Positions 63,661-64,000 of a DNA stretch of 64,000 nt are shown here, piece after piece. Source of the DNA: Brachypodius melanocephalos (taxonomy: Eukaryota > Chordata > Aves > Passeriformes > Pycnonotidae). Positions within the stretch are counted from its first letter, which is position 1; each line of letters opens with the position of its first letter. A program made the position numbers and the translations under genes. The notes below the pieces were generated by a model, which worked only from the letters and a program-made list of their open reading frames with translations, was not told where the DNA came from and made no database searches. The stretch is from the NCBI GenBank assembly GCA_013398615.1, contig VZSR01003798.1, positions 9,671,542 to 9,735,541 of the forward strand, read 5' to 3'.

Positions 63661-63755
63661 ATTTCCTGGATGTTTGAGCAGCTCCAAGGGGGCTTGAAAC
63701 AGGTGATTTCCAGAGGTCCCATCTAACCTCAAACATTCTGTGATTTTGTAATTTT
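63661..63755 (+). mobile_element. CR1 LINE 3' terminus
   Basis: The segment tttgagcagctccaaggggg, cttgaaacaggtgatttcc, agaggtcccatctaacctc, aaacattctgtgattttgt follows the 3' untranslated end of avian CR1 ('gagcag..aggggttggactagatgacctccagaggtcccttccaacctcaaccattctgtgattctgtg'). It ends with a decayed copy of the terminal short repeat (tgtgattttgtaattttg). It is truncated at the 5' end within about 100 bases, as is usual for CR1. It is the strongest repeat identification in the window and the main reason for assigning the sequence to a bird or close relative. Confidence 0.88.
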
Positions 63756-64000
63756 GATATTTAGATGGGCCTGACTTGAGTGTTACCTGTAGAAGTGAAA
63801 TAAACTCAAGACACCATCTTCTGCTTCCGTTAGCACCAGCAGTGCCCTGCCAGCAGTCTCAGTGAACTCTCTGGGTACCTTCACCTGGCTGTTCTCCTGT
63901 GCCTGGGAGCTCAGCATTTGGCACTTTTTGTCCCAGTTGATGTCACTATATGATGGGATTTTCTAGGGAATTTAAAAGCAGACTTGTAGGCACACACACT
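63756..64000. other. Unassigned tail of window
   Basis: No gene or repeat was recognised between the CR1 end and the window edge. The last bases begin a CA run (cacacacact). Confidence 0.7.

Noticed and set aside
1..64000. tRNA, rRNA, CRISPR array, bacterial operon or viral genome
   Set aside because: No tRNA B-box in a tRNA context, no rRNA-like segment, no regularly spaced repeats and no dense coding were seen. No retroviral polymerase or protease motif was recognised in any listed frame.

Overview
This window looks like ordinary non-coding vertebrate DNA, most probably from a bird. The base composition is AT-rich and interspersed repeats are sparse. The two clearest mobile-element remnants are 3' ends of CR1 LINEs, the dominant retroposon of birds and other reptiles (36500-36597 and 63661-63755). 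No mammalian Alu, B1 or L1 signature was seen. Several small pieces resemble ancient amniote repeats: MIR/CORE-SINE-like tails and a family containing a 'ggtgctgtaca...caaagagctt' core. There are no operons, ribosome binding sites, tRNA or rRNA genes or CRISPR arrays, and no ORF longer than 173 codons. || Layout. 1-8500 is AT-rich spacer with homopolymer tracts, a perfect 15-bp hairpin (6983-7018) and a small local duplication (7371-7478). 8500-15500 holds two ancient-repeat fragments and a TG microsatellite. 15547-15700 carries, on the minus strand, what looks like a decayed pair of C2H2 zinc-finger modules; this is the only protein-family signature I could support. 16134-36490 is spacer with microsatellites, a short telomere-like tract and poly-A/T runs. 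36500-49200 contains the first CR1 piece, a 51-bp tandem duplication, a nest of interlocked inverted repeats with a good CCAAT box, a 19-bp palindrome and a GC-richer block at 48040-49190 with a TATA box and a downstream splice-donor-like site. 49200-64000 is spacer with one splice-flanked open segment (53268-53473), two blocks rich in transcription-factor-like motifs, MIR-like pieces and the terminal CR1. || The most economical reading is a gene desert or the introns of one or more large genes. No complete gene can be assembled from the sequence. Exon-like segments are listed with low confidence, because strong-looking splice sites and short open frames arise often by chance in 64 kb. I did not recognise an exciting new system here. 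The items most worth checking are the zinc-finger remnant, the 53.3-kb exon candidate, the 49.0-kb promoter candidate and the structured inverted repeats.
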